Made by a program: the position numbers and the translations under genes. Positions 60,441-64,000 of a stretch of 64,000 nucleotides of DNA are shown here, in pieces. Under the pieces are notes generated by a model that worked only from the letters and a program-made list of their open reading frames with translations, ran no database searches and was not told the DNA's origin. Source of the DNA: Vigna angularis (taxonomy: Eukaryota; Streptophyta; Magnoliopsida; Fabales; Fabaceae); the NCBI RefSeq assembly GCF_016808095.1, contig NC_068974.1, positions 33,821,090-33,885,089 of the forward strand, in the 5' to 3' direction. The stretch's first letter is position 1, and every line of letters starts with the position of its first letter.

Positions 60441-60707
60441 TAACTTTTCAGAAATTCATATTATTATAATTTTACAAGTTACCAAATTCCACGTTTCAAC
60501 TCTCACCATGCCACGTGTTCAAAAATTGACACATCACCCTCCCATTTGTGCAAAAAGTTAACCCCGTTAACTAAATTTAACGGCAAGGGCTCAATTGACT
60601 CAAATTAGCACTTTTAGGAATCAATTGGAGATTCTAATAAGTCGGGGATCAAACTGGAAAAAATCCACATAAATAGGGACAACTAAAGGGTTTAAACCTT
60701 TAGGAAT

Positions 60708-61979
60708 TTAGATGGACCCGGTACGGCCCACCTTGGAGAGAGAGTGTTTTATTTTTTAAATTATCGGGGGTGAACTTAGGAAAATAAGAAGGTGTTGTAG
60801 AAATGTTGGAATATGGGTCAGAGTGTGAACTTACTAATTACAGAGGGCGCATCAGAAATTATGTCTTAGTGGACAGAGGTGTGAACTTAGTAAATACAGA
60901 AGGTGCGTCCGAAATTATGTCTTAGTAGATAGGGGTGTGAACTCAGTAATTTCAGGGGTGTGTCAGAATTCTGTCTTTATTGAATAAGGGTGTGAACTTA
61001 GCAATTTCAGGGGTGTGAACTTAGTAATTTCAGGGGATGCGTCAGTAAAAAAAACTCTTCTAAATAATTATTGAGAATTATTGGTTAATTTCTTGGGTGT
61101 TATTTTAAACAATTATTGAGAATTGTTGGTTATTTTTCTTGGCTTATTATTGGTTGATTAATATGTTATTGAGAATATGTATGAATCCGTGATTGAACAC
61201 GATTATTTTGTTTGATGTCTTGTACGTAGACTATGTTATTTATTTGTAACTTCGTCAGCCTCGTGAGCATTTCAATACTATAATAAATGTGAGTCTCGCG
61301 TGAGACTGAGATTCGAGCGTCACCTCCTTCTGCGCAAGGAGGTGAATGTCTTGCCCAATGACTTCGACTCGTGTTGAGTATAATGCATCGTTGTGTCTAG
61401 TATCGATGTTTTTATTCGTTAGTCCTTGAGGAGTCGGGGAGATAGGTTTGAAGTCGCGATGGAAGACGGCTCAAGTCGCTTGTTATTGAGAACAGGTTAT
61501 GACGATAAATTACAAGGAAACGACATTAGTTTATGAAAGGCATGTCTACGATGTCATGTTTTGGGTTGATATATATTGGGTCATGGATTTGTTACAGTTT
61601 ATGTGTAATGTGTTTATGATGTGTTATTATATGATATTTCCGATTACTCACCCTTGCATGTTGTGGTTATGGTTCCACATACAATGATCGTACTTGTACG
61701 TGAGTAGATGATATTGTAGATAAAGCTGGACTAGAATAGCTCTTCGAGAGAGACGGGAAATAAAACTTGTTGGGGTTTTTATAGTTTTCTTATTTATGTG
61801 TGTTTGATTTTATTATTTTAAGGAACAAGTAAGATTTGGTTTGTTGTAATGTATGAACTTATGATGTGTGTATGGTTTGTTTATGTGATGTATTATTATT
61901 AAAAAAAATTGTTTCATAAAATTCGTGCTCCAAAATTATTATTATTATTTTTTCAATATATCCTATAAAGGGTGTTACA
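60708..61979 (+). repeat. 3' part of a long LTR (copy E)
   Basis: It ends GGGTGTTACA, the variant terminus of the local LTR family, and carries the ATGATCGTACTTGTACGTGAG segment that has counterparts near 48960 in copy D. Its left end lies beyond the Pack-MULE and is unresolved. Confidence 0.6.
60823..61050 (+). repeat. 56-bp minisatellite
   Basis: GTGTGAAC starts units at 60823, 60879, 60935, 60990 and 61013 (the last spacing is short). The units share TTAGTAATTTCAGGGG and CAGAAATTATGTCTTAGT words. Confidence 0.9.
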
Positions 61980-62330
61980 CAAATGGAATCAAATTTTTGA
62001 ATCATTCATGGTAAGCCAACTACAAAATTCATTACTATATTATCCATTTCTATTTAGGTATATCTAAGGATTGTAGCATTCTTGTTGACTTTTGGTGTTC
62101 TATCTTAGTTTTTTTTTTTTACAAACTAGACATGTCATATATTGTGGTACTACCTTCTTCATCTTGAGCCCCAAAAACATTTTCCTTAAGATCTTGATAC
62201 ATTTTTATTGTGTCATAAAGTATGCTCAATTTTCTCTTATATGTTTTTTCTAACACCATGCTTTTAACCTTCACATTATTAGGTGATAACCTTAATGCAA
62301 TCAAATTAATACTACTAAAATATAGAAACT
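61980..62330 (-). pseudogene. Decayed Ty3/gypsy chromovirus-type integrase fragment
   Basis: On the minus strand, pieces in shifting frames read KMYQDLKENVF, TCLVCKKKTKIEHQKS, then MNFVVGLP. This follows the zinc-binding region and the start of the catalytic core in Tekay/Del-type elements. The usual Asp in the last motif is Asn here. Many stops are present. It ends at 61980 exactly where LTR copy E ends, so that LTR was probably inserted into this element. Confidence 0.7.
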
Positions 62331-62334
62331 CTAG

Positions 62335-63480
62335 TTTCGCTAAGATGCCAACAAAATAAAAAGAGTAAAATCAATCCTAAGTCGTCTTCCAACGAAGACA
62401 TAATTTATTCTTAACAAATTAGTTCTTATAAAAACTATACAAAAGGGTTAGTAAAATAAAAATAATAAAGAAGATAAATAAAACAAATAAAAGATTAAAT
62501 AACAAAATAAAAAAAAGATAGAAACAAATAAATTTATAAAAAGATTTAAAAAAGATAAAAATAATGATAAAAAAATAACTTGATTTCACCGTTTCTTCAA
62601 AATAGGATTCATTATTGTTTATCTAAAGATTATTGTTCAATTAATTATTGTTTTAGATTTTCAAATTAATCAAAGTAAATTCTCAAATCATAGTAAATTT
62701 AACCAAATTGCATTCTCAATTAAATATTACTATGCGTAATCATGTCTATTCTTTTACCTTGTATATCAAGTAAAAAGATAATTAACCAAAGTACATTCTT
62801 GATAAATTTTAGTTAAAGTTTCCCCCTTTAATCAAAGTACATTATTAATTATTGGAAAAAAAATCATTCAATCACATGAAAGTTTCTAACATTAATTAAA
62901 GTAAATTGTCAACTAAAATTAAAAACCCCTTAACTGATATCATTGATATGGTATGTAGATTTAACACCATGTTAACTTACTACAATATAAAAATTATTAC
63001 TTTTACTTTATTAAAAAGCAAAAAACATAGAAAAAAATAAATCACAGCAAGAATAAAAAAGAGCAAACAAATTTATTCATCTAACTTCATAATCTAGTTA
63101 ATAATTTATAGTAAAATCAACTTCATAGGCTCAGCAGTTTATGAAATGTGGAGATAACATAAAAATAGAAAAGGAGAGGATGATGAACATGAGAGAAGAG
63201 AGATGATGCATTTAGGCCCCCCAACCAAAGTTCCTAAGCTCCCTTAATGTGTTTATCTAAATTTCTTTATATATAATGTGATATATGCTTTCTTTTGGGC
63301 TATTCTATAGTTGTAATCTCCTTTCTGATAATGTAATATCCTTTAATTATGTTTTAAATAATCCAATATCTTTAAGATATATTTAATTGTTATGGAGATC
63401 TAAAAATATTTTAGAAGATCTTTTCTAGATTAAAAAAGATTTGACAAATATCATCTTTTGATATTTACTTATATAGTTAA
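62335..63480 (-). repeat. Decayed Athila-type LTR
   Basis: Reverse-complement matches to the LTR at 13970-16322 include CCTAAGTCGTCTTCCAACGA (62377-62396), ATTGTTCAATTAATTATTG, and several CAAAGTACATTCTTAATT words (62640-62930). The LTR end with the primer-site side is near 62345. It is far more diverged than the full element. Confidence 0.75.
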
Positions 63481-64000
63481 ATAAATAATTATTTAAAAAC
63501 ATCAAATAAAATATCTAAATATATATATATTTTTTTTAAATTATACTTTATCATAAACATTTATCAATTATCAAAGTCATTTTTGTAGAAAAAAACTAAA
63601 GAAAATCGCAAGATCTAAGGCTTAATATACTTTGTTCTCTAGGCTAAGCACGCTTAACCATGGAGTTCTTATAGGTTAGGCTATCGAAAAACAAATGCAT
63701 TTTGATGATATGAGTAGCCAAATCAATCCATTTAAGCTATCCTTCAACTGTATAGTCTCATACCTATACAGTCTCTAGATCCTTCTCATTCCGGTGTATG
63801 CTCGATTCATCCATGTGTCCCTTCCACTGGAAGCCTGCCAGGAGCCGCTCCTTGTCTGTGCTCCTTGTCTGTGCCCCTTGCACTTCGTGCCTCTTGCATT
63901 GGCGATCACTCCCCGCCCTCGTCAGTGCCCGGGTGTCACATTCTTCATGCAATGCTTAGCTTGACTTATTGTAGTTTTCATTATTTTCTATTCTTGAATT
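63481..64000. other. Unassigned end segment with a GC-rich patch
   Basis: 63770-63950 is GC-rich compared with its surroundings and contains a direct repeat CTCCTTGTCTGTG (63848 and 63861). A 62-codon minus-strand frame is charged but not recognised. It may belong to an LTR element continuing past the window. Confidence 0.35.

Larger units (their letters stand above)
59144..60698 (+). mobile_element. Pack-MULE with fragments of two host genes (1555 bp)
   Basis: The ends GGTTTAAACCCTTTAGTTGT and their reverse complement (60679-60698) head inverted arms of about 200 bp. An exact 9-bp repeat TTTAGGAAT flanks it (59135-59143 and 60699-60707). The interior is not transposase: it contains exon-like pieces of a DEAD-box RNA helicase and of a LOG-type cytokinin enzyme. 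That combination defines a Pack-MULE. It has no long frame spanning the pieces. Confidence 0.9.

Overview
The window looks like repeat-dense, AT-rich intergenic DNA from a flowering plant. It holds plant-type LTR retrotransposons primed by tRNA-iMet-like or tRNA-Asp-like sites, Mutator-like and CACTA DNA transposons, and GT-AG introns. A legume is the likeliest source, because of the repeat families and a thionin-like peptide family, but that is inference. No conserved single-copy housekeeping gene is visible. Most long open frames are broken transposon genes or chance frames in repeats.

Layout. 51-4995: Ty1/copia element with both LTRs, an AAAAA target duplication and a decayed gag-pol. 5001-7821: a long LTR carrying about two dozen copies of a CGTTCGTCC word. 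8070-9130: a remnant of a block duplicated elsewhere in the window. 9493-13964: a second Ty1/copia element without most of gag, with a 519-bp Mutator-like MITE in its RT. 13970-25707: a Ty3/gypsy Athila-like element with 2.35-kb LTRs, abutting the copia element and sharing its CACTC target repeat. 25713-28880: AT-rich DNA with short transposon remnants.

27.7-57.4 kb: an array of duplicated blocks. Four blocks carry the same small minus-strand gene for a secreted cysteine-rich (thionin-like) peptide. Copies at 29542-29931 and 56535-56921 look intact as two-exon genes; copies near 41.0 and 46.2 kb are pseudogenes. The short second exon (62 nt) supplies the last two of ten cysteines and would be missed by an ORF scan. 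Between and inside the blocks lie several solo LTRs (four with target duplications), two CACTA elements with 3-bp target duplications, a Mutator-like element with a 9-bp target duplication, and a second long-TIR element inside an LTR.

57.4-64 kb: a Pack-MULE (59144-60698, 9-bp target duplication) carrying pieces of a DEAD-box RNA helicase gene and a LOG cytokinin-activating gene. It is followed by an LTR tail with a 56-bp minisatellite, a decayed chromovirus-type integrase, and a decayed Athila-type LTR on the minus strand.

The only host genes I would defend as functional are the two cysteine-rich peptide genes. Everything else is transposon biology, but it records nested insertions, gene capture and short-word sharing among unrelated elements.
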